Source of the DNA: Nannocystis punicea
Lineage (GTDB): Bacteria > Myxococcota_A > Polyangia > Nannocystales > Nannocystaceae
Direction: 5' to 3'
DNA length: 64,000 nt
NCBI RefSeq assembly: GCF_026965555.1
Contig: NZ_CP114040.1
Coordinates: 124,001 to 188,000 of the forward strand
Shown piece after piece: positions 18,092 through 26,743 of the stretch (position 1 is its first letter; every line of letters begins with the position of its first letter). The notes under the pieces were generated by a model, which searched no databases, had not been told where the DNA came from, and saw only the letters and a program-made list of their open reading frames with translations. Made by a program: the position numbers and the translations under genes.

Positions 18092-18361
18092 ATGCATCGC
18101 GACGCTTTCATCGAGGACGCGCTGAGAGCCCGCGCCGGACAGGGGGCGTCCGTCGTCGCGCTCGTCGAATGGCTCCGCGCGGAGCTCGGCGTCACAGACC
18201 CCGGGCAGGGCCGATTCATGGTGATGAGGCACCTGGCCCGAGCTTTTGCGATCCCGGCCCGGGAGGTCTCGGCGGTCGGTGCATGGGTCGGCTTCGGCGA
18301 CGGAGACGGCGAGATCACGGACGAGGAGCTGAACGCGCTGCTGGGAGCCTATCTGCGCTGA
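18092..18361 (+). CDS. Small hypothetical protein
   Basis: An 89-residue, mostly helical, acidic protein (HRDAFIEDALRARAGQG, GDGDGEITDEELNALLGAYLR). The GDGDGEITDEE stretch looks like an EF-hand loop but lacks Asp at position 1, so calcium binding is doubtful. ATG 18092 has GGCGAG upstream; a GTG at 18074 overlapping the AraC stop is an alternative start that would make it translationally coupled. Function unknown. Confidence 0.5.
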   Translation: MHRDAFIEDALRARAGQGASVVALVEWLRAELGVTDPGQGRFMVMRHLARAFAIPAREVSAVGAWVGFGDGDGEITDEELNALLGAYLR

Positions 18362-18418
18362 ATGCTCCCTTCGGGCCGCCCGGGCTTGAATGCGTCGAGA
18401 GCGAAGGACACCCTGAGC

Positions 18419-18780
18419 ATGACGGACCTCGAAGAAGAACTCTACGAACGGGTGTCGGAGATCTCCGAGGAAGCCTTCTGCTCCGGGTGGCAGGGCGGGA
18501 TAGAGTTCGACCTCTGGGACCGGATCGCCGGGACGGAACGAAGGTGGGCCAGATCCTCCTGAGCGAGGAGCGCGTCCGACGCTTGCGCGAGCCGAGCCGT
18601 GCGCTGAATGGCCGGATGGTATACAGCATATACGGGGATGGCCCCGAAGTGGTGCCTTCCGCGGAATGGCTCGAGATGTTCGCTCGGTGGCGATTGAACC
18701 CGAGGGCCGACATTTGCCGCGTCAAACCTGGCACTCGCCGAGGGGCGATTCGCCGCACCTCGAGAATGTGTGGCCATCGC
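18419..18780 (+). pseudogene. Probable frameshifted small gene
   Basis: From ATG 18419 one frame encodes a plausible start (MTDLEEELYERVSEISEEAF, then CSGWQGGIEFDLWDRIAGTE) and stops at 18562. From about 18540 a shifted frame carries on in the same style (KVGQILLSEERVRRLRE, MVYSIYGDGPEVVPSAEWL, EMFARWRLNPRADICR) with no start of its own. A one-base change near 18538-18545 would join them. The stretch has more A/T codons (GTA, ATA, TAC) than its neighbours, hinting at acquisition. The true end of the second part is unclear, so 18780 is approximate. It could be an immunity-type or orphan small protein. Confidence 0.45.
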
Positions 18781-18906
18781 CGTGATCGAGGTGCTGAGAG
18801 TCCGCCGATAGCAGCGCTCGCATCGGCGTCTTCTCACTCGTCAGCCCGTCGCTGCTCCGCTCGAACTTGGGGCGGCGACGTCCCCGGCCACCAGCGCCGC
18901 GTCGCG

Positions 18907-19722
18907 CTATCGCTTGCTCGCCTCGACGAGGTACCCGCGCGGCACGCCCGGCGCGTCGGGCGGGAGGGCAGGGAACGGCCAGCGGCCCCACTCCGCCGCG
19001 AGCACGGACGGATCGGTGACGACCGCGTCCCAGCCGTGAGCGCCGATCAGGCCCCCCGGCTCGTCGGTGGCGTAGACCCACGGCGCGCCCAGCTCGCGCA
19101 TCATCCGGAGCGTCGGCGCGAGCGCGGGCGCCTCGAGCAGCCCGCGGCCGACCACGTCGTACAGCAGGCGAGAACCAGGCGCCGACAGCTGCTCGACGCG
19201 GGCGAACAGGGCAGCGACCACGCTCGCGTCGAGGTACTGCAGCAGCCCCTCGACCAGCCAGGCGGTGCGCTGCGAGCGATCGAAGTCCGCGGCGAGCAGC
19301 GCGGCCGGCCAGTCGTCGCCGAGGTCGGCACCCACGGCGAAGCGAGCGGCCCGCGATCGGGCGCCGCCCAGCCGCTCGGCCTTGGCGGCGAGCACGTCCG
19401 GCTGATCGACCTCGAACACGCGCGCGTCCGCGGGCCACGACAGGCGATACGCGCGTGCGTCCATGCCGGCGGCGAGGACCACGAACTGACGAATGCCCGC
19501 GTCCCAGGCGCGCGCGAGCGCCTCGTCGTAGTAGCGCGTGCGGACCTCGATGATCGGCAGGGACAGCGGACTGGCGGAGCGGTAGGCGGCGAGCGCGGCC
19601 CGGCCGGCGCCCCCGGCGAGCTGGGCCGCGAACGGGTCGTCGAACAGTCGGTCGGCGCGCGCGGATTCTTCGGCCCGCATGGCAGCGACAAGGAGGCCGG
19701 TGGTGGCGACTGAGTTGAGCAT
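18907..19722 (-). CDS. SAM-dependent methyltransferase, TIGR00027 / LCMT-like
   Basis: A 271-residue protein. Typical family marks are visible: SVATTGLLVAAMRAEES near the start, DRLFDDPFAA, the SAM-binding strand FVVLAAGMDARAYRL (about 80-94), EVDQPDVL, and TAWLVEGLLQYLDA (153-166). These SAM methyltransferases resemble leucine carboxyl methyltransferase and act on carboxyl or hydroxyl groups of unknown small molecules. ATG 19722 places the conserved start region correctly. The AraC-type gene upstream on the same strand is 179 bases away and may regulate it. Confidence 0.85.
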   Translation of the reverse strand: MLNSVATTGLLVAAMRAEESARADRLFDDPFAAQLAGGAGRAALAAYRSASPLSLPIIEVRTRYYDEALARAWDAGIRQFVVLAAGMDARAYRLSWPADARVFEVDQPDVLAAKAERLGGARSRAARFAVGADLGDDWPAALLAADFDRSQRTAWLVEGLLQYLDASVVAALFARVEQLSAPGSRLLYDVVGRGLLEAPALAPTLRMMRELGAPWVYATDEPGGLIGAHGWDAVVTDPSVLAAEWGRWPFPALPPDAPGVPRGYLVEASKR

Positions 19723-19901
19723 GCGGCGAACATGCGCCGGCCATCGCCCCGCGTCTTGGATCTTTTTTCCCGCGCTCGCGCGGTGTCGATCGCCGCCGCG
19801 AGGACGCTCGAGCTCCCCCGCTCGGCCGCAGGGATCCTCGCAGCCAGCGCCGAGTTCATCGATTGATTCAGGTCGCGATTCGTGGGTCGCGGCGAGAGGG
19901 C

Positions 19902-20714
19902 CTATCCGCGCAGCGGCACGTGGTTCGGACGCTCGACGCCCTGGGCGCGGTAGGCTCGCGGGCTGAGGCCGGTCAGCTCGCGGAACTCGCGGTCGAAGTG
20001 GGACTGATCGCAATACCCGAGCTCGGCGGCCAGATCTGCGCCGCGCGCCGGCCGATCGGCGTCGAGCCGCCGCAGCGCCGCTTGCAGCCGCCGGACCCGC
20101 CAGAACGCCTTGGGTGCCAGCCCCACCTCGTCGCGGAACAGCGCCAGCAGCCGCTTCGCGGACACTCCGGTGCGCGTCAGCACCTCGGCGACGCTGCCGA
20201 GGTCGGGGTCGTCGAAGGCCCGCAGCGCGTACGCGACGGCCGGGTGCCGCCGCGGCGGTCGAGCGAGCCGCGCGAGCAGGAATCGCGCGAGCAGGCGGAA
20301 CCGTTCGTCGGGCCCCGCGGCCTCGAGCAGGCGCTCGCGCAAGGTCGTCGCGCTCGCGCCCCAGATCGCAGCGAGCGCGAAGTGACCGCCCGTGAGCGCG
20401 CCCGCGGGGACCCCGAGGAACGGCGCGGCGCCGCCGGGCTTGAAGTGCACCCCCATCACCGCGGCGCACGGCGCGGTGTCGATGACGAAGTAGCCGGCGT
20501 GCGCGCCCGAGACCATGATCCCCGGGAACAGCGCGGCGCGGTCGGAGCGGTCGAATACGCGGAGCCGGTCGTCGCGCAGGTTGATGACGATGTCGACCGT
20601 CCCTGACGGCAACGCCCGCTCCCGCGGAGCCGGGGCGGTGTAGCAATCCCACGACCAGAAGCAGTCGACGAACTCGCCGAGCGGTGGCCCAGGACGGTGG
20701 AGCTGCGCAGGCAT
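19902..20714 (-). CDS. AraC-family regulator with DUF6597-like N-terminus
   Basis: A 270-residue protein. The N-terminal part (PPLGEFVDCFWSWD, LPSGTVDIVINL, GVHFKPGGAAPFLGVPAGAL) is a cupin-like sensor of the DUF6597 type. The C-terminal AraC domain is at about 160-260 (SVAEVLTRTGVSAKRLLALFRDEVGLAPKAFWR, LAAELGYCDQSHFDREFRELTGLSPRAYR). ATG 20714 follows a weak GTGGAAAAAA. It lies upstream of, and on the same strand as, the methyltransferase, so regulation of that gene is plausible. Confidence 0.87.
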   Translation of the reverse strand: MPAQLHRPGPPLGEFVDCFWSWDCYTAPAPRERALPSGTVDIVINLRDDRLRVFDRSDRAALFPGIMVSGAHAGYFVIDTAPCAAVMGVHFKPGGAAPFLGVPAGALTGGHFALAAIWGASATTLRERLLEAAGPDERFRLLARFLLARLARPPRRHPAVAYALRAFDDPDLGSVAEVLTRTGVSAKRLLALFRDEVGLAPKAFWRVRRLQAALRRLDADRPARGADLAAELGYCDQSHFDREFRELTGLSPRAYRAQGVERPNHVPLRG

Positions 20715-21016
20715 TTTTTTCCACTGCGAGTATTCGCGCCCGCCTCGCGAGGAGCAAGTCGACGCCAATCGTCCCTCCGACGTCCGACCTCATGGGTGTC
20801 GCAGCAGATGGCCGCCCGCCGAATGATTCGCGCCGTGACCTGCTTCAAAGGACATCTCCTCATCGATGGCGGCGACCGGTGTCAGGGATCGCCTGATGCG
20901 CGTCCTGCGAGCTGTTTCGAACCGGGCTCGATGGACCGGCAGGACCGGTGGGCTGCGCACGCAGGAAGCCGCAATTTTTCGGTGGCCGTCGGTCACTCCC
21001 ACGTGGAGGAACCTTC
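20715..21016. other. Divergent intergenic region
   Basis: A 302-bp divergent region. It contains a degraded repeat word (AAAGGACATCTCCTCATCG, about 20847) and GGAGGA at 21004-21009 serving the next gene. No gene seen. Confidence 0.4.
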
Positions 21017-22102
21017 ATGAACTACGCCCTTGGTCTCGGCGCCTCGCTCGCCTCGCTGTTCGCCAGTCTCCTCGCCGGCTGCGGCGACTCGTGCAGCGGC
21101 TTCGACAGTTATCACGGCAAGGAGACGATCCTGTTGACGCCGGAGGAATATGCCCACTGGCAGACCGGCAAGCCGCCGCCCGTCGATCCGACCGGCGGCA
21201 GCACGAGCGGGGACAGCACGACCGGCGGGGACAGCACGACCGGCGGGGACAGCACGACCGGCGAGGACCCCACCACCGGCGGAAACGGCACGACCGGCGG
21301 GGCGGCGCCTCTGACCGACGACGAGGTGTGCATGCTCGTGTGCGACCGGGAGATCTCGGTCAGCGACAGCGTCGACGGGTGCTCCGTCGGCGCGCCCGAC
21401 GGCGACGGCAAGATCCCCGTCACATGTGCGTACCACACCCTCTGCACCGGCCGGCGCCACCTCTGCGTGCGTTCGACCGGCGAGACCGAGGCCCGCGGCC
21501 GGATCGGCGCCTGGCTCGCGCGAGACGCCCACAACGAGGCCGCGTCGGTGCACGCGTTCGTGGCGCTCCGGCGCGAGCTCGCGGCCCACGGCGCTCCCGA
21601 GCAGCTGCTGGCGCGCCTCGACGCTGCCGCGCGCGACGAGGTGCGTCACGCCGAGCTCGTCGGCGCGCTCGCGCGGATGCACGGCGCCGAGACGCCGGCC
21701 GTCGCGGTCGCCGACGTGCCGGTGCGCGACCTGCTGGCGATCGCGCTCGAGAACTCGATCGAGGGTTGTGTCGGTGAGACGTGGGCCGCGCTGATCAACG
21801 CGCACCAGGCCCGCGCCGCTCCAGATCTCGCAATTCGCGAGATCTACGCGGAGATCGCCGCCGACGAGGCGCGCCACGCCGAGCTGGCATGGGCCCTCGA
21901 CGCCTGGCTCTGCGGACAGCTCGACGCGGCCGGGCGTGGCCGCGTCGCCGCAGCCCGGGGCGAGGCGGTGCGCCGGCTGTCGGCTGCCCTCGAGGACAGC
22001 GAGGACGACGTCGCGCTGCGCGTCCTCGGCGTCCCGGATGGCACGCGCGCGCAGCAGCTGGCCGCCGGCCTCACCGCTGCCCTGTGGTCGCAGGCGGCCT
22101 AG
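21017..22102 (+). CDS. Lipoprotein with Cys-rich region and ferritin-like domain
   Basis: A 361-residue protein with three parts. First is a lipoprotein signal with lipobox LLAGC. Then comes a linker of repeated GDSTTG units. Then a Cys-rich stretch (CMLVCDRE, GCSVGA, TCAYHTLCTG, HLCV) leads into a helical domain. That domain has two half-repeats, AHNEAASVHAF...RDEVRHAEL and ENSIEGC...ADEARHAEL, the Glu and ExxH pattern of a ferritin-like di-iron four-helix bundle. A surface-anchored ferritin-like protein is unusual; its reaction is unknown. ATG 21017 follows GGAGGA. Confidence 0.7.
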   Translation: MNYALGLGASLASLFASLLAGCGDSCSGFDSYHGKETILLTPEEYAHWQTGKPPPVDPTGGSTSGDSTTGGDSTTGGDSTTGEDPTTGGNGTTGGAAPLTDDEVCMLVCDREISVSDSVDGCSVGAPDGDGKIPVTCAYHTLCTGRRHLCVRSTGETEARGRIGAWLARDAHNEAASVHAFVALRRELAAHGAPEQLLARLDAAARDEVRHAELVGALARMHGAETPAVAVADVPVRDLLAIALENSIEGCVGETWAALINAHQARAAPDLAIREIYAEIAADEARHAELAWALDAWLCGQLDAAGRGRVAAARGEAVRRLSAALEDSEDDVALRVLGVPDGTRAQQLAAGLTAALWSQAA

Positions 22103-22454
22103 CGCCTCGAGGCAGCGATCCTCGGCAGCGACGGCGACGTCGTGCCTGGCCGGGCGGGCCGCCGCCCGGTTCGAACGGTCGCGCCATCGCGCAGGGTTCG
22201 CCTGGAGCGGCTCGAGCGACAGATGCCGATGATTGGCACAGGCAAAAGTATGGATAGGCGGCCACGTTACCGCCACCATACGCGACGTGGCAGGCATTCG
22301 CCCGGTTCGGGCGCAAGTTGAACCCGGACGGCGCCCCTCGTCTCCCCGTTCGGAAACGGGCCCGAGCTGACGGGCGTCCATTCCACAAATCGTGTCGCGC
22401 CGATGAGCCCTGCGACTTCAGCGATGGCGACTCACGACGCGGCTCTCAGGCAGG
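22103..22454. other. Intergenic region between convergent genes
   Basis: This 352-bp region holds no supported gene and no clear hairpin-repeat array, unlike most convergent junctions in the window. Confidence 0.4.
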
Positions 22455-23138
22455 TCAGAAGTGGCCGCCGAGCGTGAGGGCGCCGCCGTCGAGGAGGCGC
22501 GTGGGGGTGACGCCGAGGCGCAGCCGCTTGCCGAGCTTGAAGCCGTCGGCGTCGGCGACGCGCGGGCCCCGGCCGTCGCGGACGAATTGCACGGTGCCGA
22601 CGATGGCGAGGCTCAGGGCGACGACCTGCAGGACGCCCGGTAAGACGATTTGAAACCGCTCCCGGTGAGTTTCTCCGACGGGGAGCGCCGCGAATGGGCC
22701 GACGACCGGGATATACATCCGATTGATGGCCCTGGGGATCCCGGGATCTGGGTAGCAGGGCGAATCGTCGGTGCACGGGCTGGGATAGGGATCGTAATCG
22801 TCGAGGGCGACGAAGAGCAGGGTGACGCCTGCAGTGAGGGTGTAGAGGGTCCCGAACGCGACCCAGCCGCCGATCATCAAACCCTTGCGTCGGCGCGGCG
22901 GCGGCGGCTGCTGGGCGGTGTTGGCGGCGGGCGCGGCCGGGGCGGGCCAGGCGTAGTAGAGCGGAGCCTCGGGCGCGGACGAACCCTGCTGGACGGTCGA
23001 CGTCGGGGGTGCGGCCGATTTCGGCGAAAATGGCTCTTCGACCATGACCGAAGAGTCATGTTGAACCGGTGCGGCCAGAGTGGGAGAGGCCAGTCCGACG
23101 ACGATCAAGGCGGCGAGCGGGACGGCGCGTCGGTTCAT
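22455..23138 (-). CDS. Secreted/membrane hypothetical protein
   Basis: A 227-residue protein. A signal peptide (LAALIVVGLASPTLA) is followed by a Pro/Ala/Gln-rich stretch to about residue 84. Two membrane helices follow (GGWVAFGTLYTLTAGVTLLFV at about 90-110 and VLQVVALSLAIVGTVQFV at about 168-186), separated by a loop with two Cys. The end predicts short beta strands (RLRLGVTPTRL, GALTLGGHF). This layout is common in myxobacterial proteins of unknown role. It lies downstream of the ferredoxin reductase with a 134-bp gap, so co-transcription is uncertain. Confidence 0.65.
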   Translation of the reverse strand: MNRRAVPLAALIVVGLASPTLAAPVQHDSSVMVEEPFSPKSAAPPTSTVQQGSSAPEAPLYYAWPAPAAPAANTAQQPPPPRRRKGLMIGGWVAFGTLYTLTAGVTLLFVALDDYDPYPSPCTDDSPCYPDPGIPRAINRMYIPVVGPFAALPVGETHRERFQIVLPGVLQVVALSLAIVGTVQFVRDGRGPRVADADGFKLGKRLRLGVTPTRLLDGGALTLGGHF

Positions 23139-23153
23139 CGCTGGCCCTTCATG

Positions 23154-23246
23154 GAACGATTGTGGCCCGCGCCTGCGGACGTGACAAGCCGCGGCGCTCC
23201 GGGGACGCGCGGACCTTGCCCCTGAAGCCGCGGGGCACAATCGTTC
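23154..23246. promoter_or_regulatory. Long-spaced inverted repeat
   Basis: GAACGATTGTGgCCC (23154-23168) is the reverse complement of GGGCACAATCGTTC (23233-23246) apart from one extra base, across a 64-bp spacer. It sits in the 134-bp gap between two minus-strand genes. It could be a paired operator for looping or a hairpin affecting read-through. Confidence 0.55.
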
Positions 23247-23272
23247 ACCCGGCCTGCGGACCGGTCCTCCGC

Positions 23273-24472
23273 TCAGGACGCTCGCAGCGAATCGACCCTG
23301 GACCAGTCGGTCCCTTCGACCACGTGCTGGCGATGCATGCGGGTCTGCTTGACCATGTTCCACCCGAGCACCCCGGTCACCTTGCCGCCGCTGCCGTACA
23401 GCGCCACGAATTGACCGAGCTCGGGCGAGCCCTCGACGAGCGCGACCTCCGCCCCGGGCGTCGCGAATCCGTGGACCTGAATCTTCACATCGTATTGATC
23501 GGTCCAGAAGAAAGGCACCGGCGCGTAGGGTCGGTCCTTGCCGAGGATGTTCGCCGCCACCGCTGCGCCCTGTTCGACCGCGTTGCTGCGGTTCTCCAGG
23601 CGCAGCCCGGTTCCGAGGCCCTCGTGGTGCCACCACGCCACGTCGCCGACGGCGTAGATGCCCTCGGCCGCGCGGCAGCGGGAGTCGCAGACGATCCCGT
23701 CGGCCAGCTGCAGGCCGCTGTTCGCCAGCCAGCCGATCGCAGGGCGCGAGCCGATCGCCACCACCACCACGTCGGCGGGGAGCACCTCGCCGCCGGCCAG
23801 GCGGACCCCGCGGACGCGCTGGTCGTCGCCGACCAGTCCCTCGACCGCGGCGCCGAGGCGCAGCTGCACCCCCTGGCGCGCGTGCAGCTCCGCCAAATAG
23901 CCGCCGATTCGCGGGCCGAGCTGGCTGGCGAGCGGCGTCGCTTGCGGGCCGACCAGAGTGACCGTCAGGCCCATCCCGCGGGCCGTGGCGGCCGCCTCCG
24001 TGCCGAGCACGCCGTCGCCGACGACGACCACCTGCGTGGCCGCGAGCAGGTCGGCCCGCAGCGCGACCGCGTCGTCTACGGTGCGCAGCACGTGGACCCC
24101 GGGCCACGGCAGCTGCCCGGGCAGGCGGCGCGGCTCGAGGCCGGTGGCGATCACGATCGCCTCCGCGGTCAGCCGGCGCCCCGCCGCGGTCACCACCGCG
24201 CGGGCGGGGGCGTCGAGGTGCACTGCAGGGTCGCCGAGGAGCACCGTCGCGTTCAACTGAGCCAGCGCCGCGTCGGGCCGCAAGCGGGTCCGGTCCGGCT
24301 CCAAGGCGCCGGACAGGACCTTCTTCGACAGCGGCGGGCGGTCGTAGGGCGGGTGTCGCTCCGCGCCGAGCAGCGTCAGCGCGCCGGCGTACCCGTCGCG
24401 TCGCAGCGACTCGACCACCGCGAGGCCGCCCACCGAGGCGCCGACGACGAGCACGCCGGACGGGACCGTCAC
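23273..24472 (-). CDS. FAD-dependent ferredoxin reductase
   Basis: A 399-residue oxidoreductase of the rubredoxin/putidaredoxin reductase family. The FAD Rossmann motif GVLVVGASVGGLAVVE is at the start. YDRPPLSKK follows, then IVIATG, the NAD-binding VVVVGDGVLGTEAA (about 150-163) and IYAVGDVAWW (about 265). It should pass electrons from NAD(P)H to the [3Fe-4S] ferredoxin next door and on to the P450. GTG 24472 overlaps the ferredoxin stop, showing translational coupling. Confidence 0.92.
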   Translation of the reverse strand: MTVPSGVLVVGASVGGLAVVESLRRDGYAGALTLLGAERHPPYDRPPLSKKVLSGALEPDRTRLRPDAALAQLNATVLLGDPAVHLDAPARAVVTAAGRRLTAEAIVIATGLEPRRLPGQLPWPGVHVLRTVDDAVALRADLLAATQVVVVGDGVLGTEAAATARGMGLTVTLVGPQATPLASQLGPRIGGYLAELHARQGVQLRLGAAVEGLVGDDQRVRGVRLAGGEVLPADVVVVAIGSRPAIGWLANSGLQLADGIVCDSRCRAAEGIYAVGDVAWWHHEGLGTGLRLENRSNAVEQGAAVAANILGKDRPYAPVPFFWTDQYDVKIQVHGFATPGAEVALVEGSPELGQFVALYGSGGKVTGVLGWNMVKQTRMHRQHVVEGTDWSRVDSLRAS

Positions 24473-24666
24473 GCCTGCTCCTCGAGCCGGATCGCCGCGC
24501 CCGGGCACACGCAGGCCGCCTCGCGCACGGCCTTGTGCAGCTCCGGCGCCGGCGACTCGTCGAGCAACACGACGATGCCGTCGTCACGCTGGTCGAACAC
24601 CTTCGGCGCCAGCAGGACGCACTGACCTGCCCCGCAGCACTTCTCCACATCGACAATGATGCGCAT
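24469..24666 (-). CDS. [3Fe-4S]-type ferredoxin, P450 partner
   Basis: A 65-residue ferredoxin. It has the CYP-associated pattern: Cys10/Cys11, Cys16 (GAGQCVLLAPKVF) and CVCPGAAI with Cys54. Only three of the usual four cluster cysteines fall in place, as expected of [3Fe-4S] forms. ATG 24666 has AAGGAGAG upstream. It carries electrons from the adjoining reductase to the P450. Its order in the operon is P450, TetR, ferredoxin, reductase. Confidence 0.92.
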   Translation of the reverse strand: MRIIVDVEKCCGAGQCVLLAPKVFDQRDDGIVVLLDESPAPELHKAVREAACVCPGAAIRLEEQA

Positions 24667-24707
24667 GGTCGTCGCTCTCCTTGATCGTTCGGATGTCGTT
24701 TCGAGGG

Positions 24708-25358
24708 TCACTTCGTGGCGGTGAAGGGGGCCTGCCACAGGCCCGCGAGGGCGTCGATGAGGCCGACCGCCGCGCCCTCCCAGGTCGCGCGCGGGGTCGG
24801 CGAGCCCTCCTGCAGCGCGCGCTCGCGTTCGGCGCACACGTGCACGATGAGGTGGCGGCTCATGTCGCCGCGCTCGGCGACCACGTCGGCGGGCAGCACC
24901 GGCATCAGCCGCTTGAGCCCGTCGGTGACCGCGGGCATCGACGGCGAGGCCTGGGTCTCGCCGATCACGATCTCGCGCAGCACCGGGTCGGTGGTCGCCT
25001 GGGCGATGAAGCGCGCGTACCAGCTCGGGCTGCCGAGCGAGGCGAGGTGTTCGGTGGTCGGCAGGACCAGGCAGCCGAGCCAGTCGCGCAGCGCCTGCGA
25101 GCCCTGGATCGCCGCCAGGGCGTCGGTGCGGCGGCGCTCGATCGACGGTGCGTGTCGGCGCACGATGGCGGCCACGAGATCGGTCTTGGTGCCGAAGTGG
25201 TAGCCGACGGCGAAGTTGTTCGCCTGGCCCGCCGCCTCGCTGATCTGGCGGTTCGAGACCGCGGCCACCCCGTGCTCGGCGAACAGGCGCTCGGCCGTGG
25301 TGAGGATGAGCTCGCGGGTCTCGGTGGCGTGGGCGTGCCTCGTGCGTGGTCCGGCCAT
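24708..25358 (-). CDS. TetR-family regulator
   Basis: A 216-residue protein. The N-terminal helix-turn-helix (RELILTTAERLFAEHGVAAVSNRQISEAAGQ, then AVGYHFGTKTDLV) is typical. The C-terminal domain should bind the inducer, perhaps the P450 substrate. It lies 4 bases after the P450 stop within the operon and most likely represses the operon through the TAAGTCA palindromes upstream of the P450. Confidence 0.9.
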   Translation of the reverse strand: MAGPRTRHAHATETRELILTTAERLFAEHGVAAVSNRQISEAAGQANNFAVGYHFGTKTDLVAAIVRRHAPSIERRRTDALAAIQGSQALRDWLGCLVLPTTEHLASLGSPSWYARFIAQATTDPVLREIVIGETQASPSMPAVTDGLKRLMPVLPADVVAERGDMSRHLIVHVCAERERALQEGSPTPRATWEGAAVGLIDALAGLWQAPFTATK

Positions 25359-25362
25359 GGGG

Positions 25363-26568
25363 TCACCAGCGTACTGGAACCCGCTCGAGTCCGCCGATCA
25401 GCAGGCCCTCGCGGCGGGCCAGCTCCTCCGGCGGGACGGCGAGCTCCAGCGTCGGCAGCCGGCGCAGCAGCACGTTCAGCGTGGTCTGCAGCTCGGTGCG
25501 GGCCAGGGCCTGGCCGACGCACGAGTGCGGACCGACGCCGAAAGTCAGGTGCGGGTTCGGCGACCGGGTCAGGTCCATGTGGTCGGCGCGCTCGTAGGCC
25601 TTCTCGTCGCGGTTGGCGGCGGCCATGTTGCAGATCACGGTCGTGCCGCCCGGCAGCTTCTGGCCGCTGACCTCGATGTCCTCGGTGATGAAGCGGGGCA
25701 GGCCGAAGCCGGCGTTGGCGTCGAAGCGGAGCACCTCCTCGACGGCGGTGCGGACCAGCGACGGGTCGGCGACCAGCTGCTCCCAGCGGTGGCGCTCGCC
25801 GAGCAGCATCGCCATCATCTTGGCGATCGTGTTGGAGGTGGTCTCGTGGCCGGCGACGAGGATGCCCTGGCCGATCATCATCAGCTCGCGCTCGGTGAGC
25901 GGGTGGCCGTCGTCGACGGCGGCGACCAGCTCGCTCAGCAGGTCCTCGCCCGGCGCGGCCCGCTTGGCGGCGATGTGCGTCATCATGTACTGGCTGAACT
26001 CCGCCTGCGCGGCGTCCATCTCCTGGCGGGTGAACTGCGACATGTTCAGCATCGCGTTCGACCAGTAGGCCAGCTTGTCGCGGTCGATGTCGGGGATCCC
26101 CAGCAGCTCGCAGATCACCCACACCGGCAACGGGAAGGCCAGGCCGGCCACCAGGTCGGCGGGCGCGCCCTGCTTCACCATGTCGTCGATCAGCTGGTCG
26201 GCCATCGCCTCGATCCGCGGCTGCATCGCCGAGACCCGCTTGGCGGTGAACGACTTGTGCAGCAGGCGCCGCCACCGCTCGTGCCCCTCGGTCAGCGAGG
26301 CCGCCTCCTCGGTCTCGAACACCGAGCCGCCCTCCTCGGACAGCCGCGCCGCGCCCTCCTTGCCGAGCTGCCGGGTGAACCGCGGGTCGGCCAGCACCTG
26401 GCGAACATCGTTGTAGCGGGTCAGCAGGACCGCGCTGTCCCCGCTGGGCAGCCGCACGTGGGCGACCGGACAACCCTGGCGCAGCTTGGCCCACTCCTCG
26501 GGCGGCTCCAGCGGGGCAGGGGCGCGAAGGGGATAGTCCAGGACCTGGTCGCTACTTTCGATGCTCAT
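25363..26568 (-). CDS. Cytochrome P450
   Basis: A 401-residue soluble bacterial P450. It has the I-helix oxygen-binding motif AGHETT (239-244), the K-helix ExxR (EEVLR, 277-281) and the heme-binding loop FGVGPHSCVG with the thiolate ligand Cys350. No membrane anchor. It should hydroxylate or otherwise oxidise a hydrophobic substrate with electrons from the ferredoxin and reductase in the same operon. The substrate cannot be told from sequence. The ATG has GGAGGTT just upstream. Confidence 0.95.
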   Translation of the reverse strand: MSIESSDQVLDYPLRAPAPLEPPEEWAKLRQGCPVAHVRLPSGDSAVLLTRYNDVRQVLADPRFTRQLGKEGAARLSEEGGSVFETEEAASLTEGHERWRRLLHKSFTAKRVSAMQPRIEAMADQLIDDMVKQGAPADLVAGLAFPLPVWVICELLGIPDIDRDKLAYWSNAMLNMSQFTRQEMDAAQAEFSQYMMTHIAAKRAAPGEDLLSELVAAVDDGHPLTERELMMIGQGILVAGHETTSNTIAKMMAMLLGERHRWEQLVADPSLVRTAVEEVLRFDANAGFGLPRFITEDIEVSGQKLPGGTTVICNMAAANRDEKAYERADHMDLTRSPNPHLTFGVGPHSCVGQALARTELQTTLNVLLRRLPTLELAVPPEELARREGLLIGGLERVPVRW

Positions 26569-26590
26569 CAGAACCTCCGGGCAGGAGGTC

Positions 26591-26627
26591 TAAGTCATGC
26601 GACTGATTAAGTCAATCAACTGACTTA
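26591..26627. promoter_or_regulatory. Tandem TetR-type operators upstream of P450
   Basis: A perfect palindrome, TAAGTCA-ATCAAC-TGACTTA, lies at 26608-26627. A second, imperfect one, TAAGTCA-TGCGAC-TGATTA, lies at 26591-26609 and shares the TA at 26608-26609 with it. On the P450 strand, TTGACT inside the site with TAGACC 17 bases on could be the promoter. An operator over the promoter fits autorepression by the operon's TetR. Confidence 0.7.
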
Positions 26628-26743
26628 TGTTTTGAAGATGGGACCGCCAGGACGGAGGCTCCGGGCGAGGTCGAGCTCGCCCGGCGCGACGAAGAGCGGC
26701 GACGCGCCGAGGGCCCGGAGCGACAGGCTCGCGCGCGAGCGGA

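Noticed and set aside
18281..18361. EF-hand calcium site in the small ORF
   Set aside because: The loop lacks the Asp at position 1, and a single degenerate loop is weak evidence.
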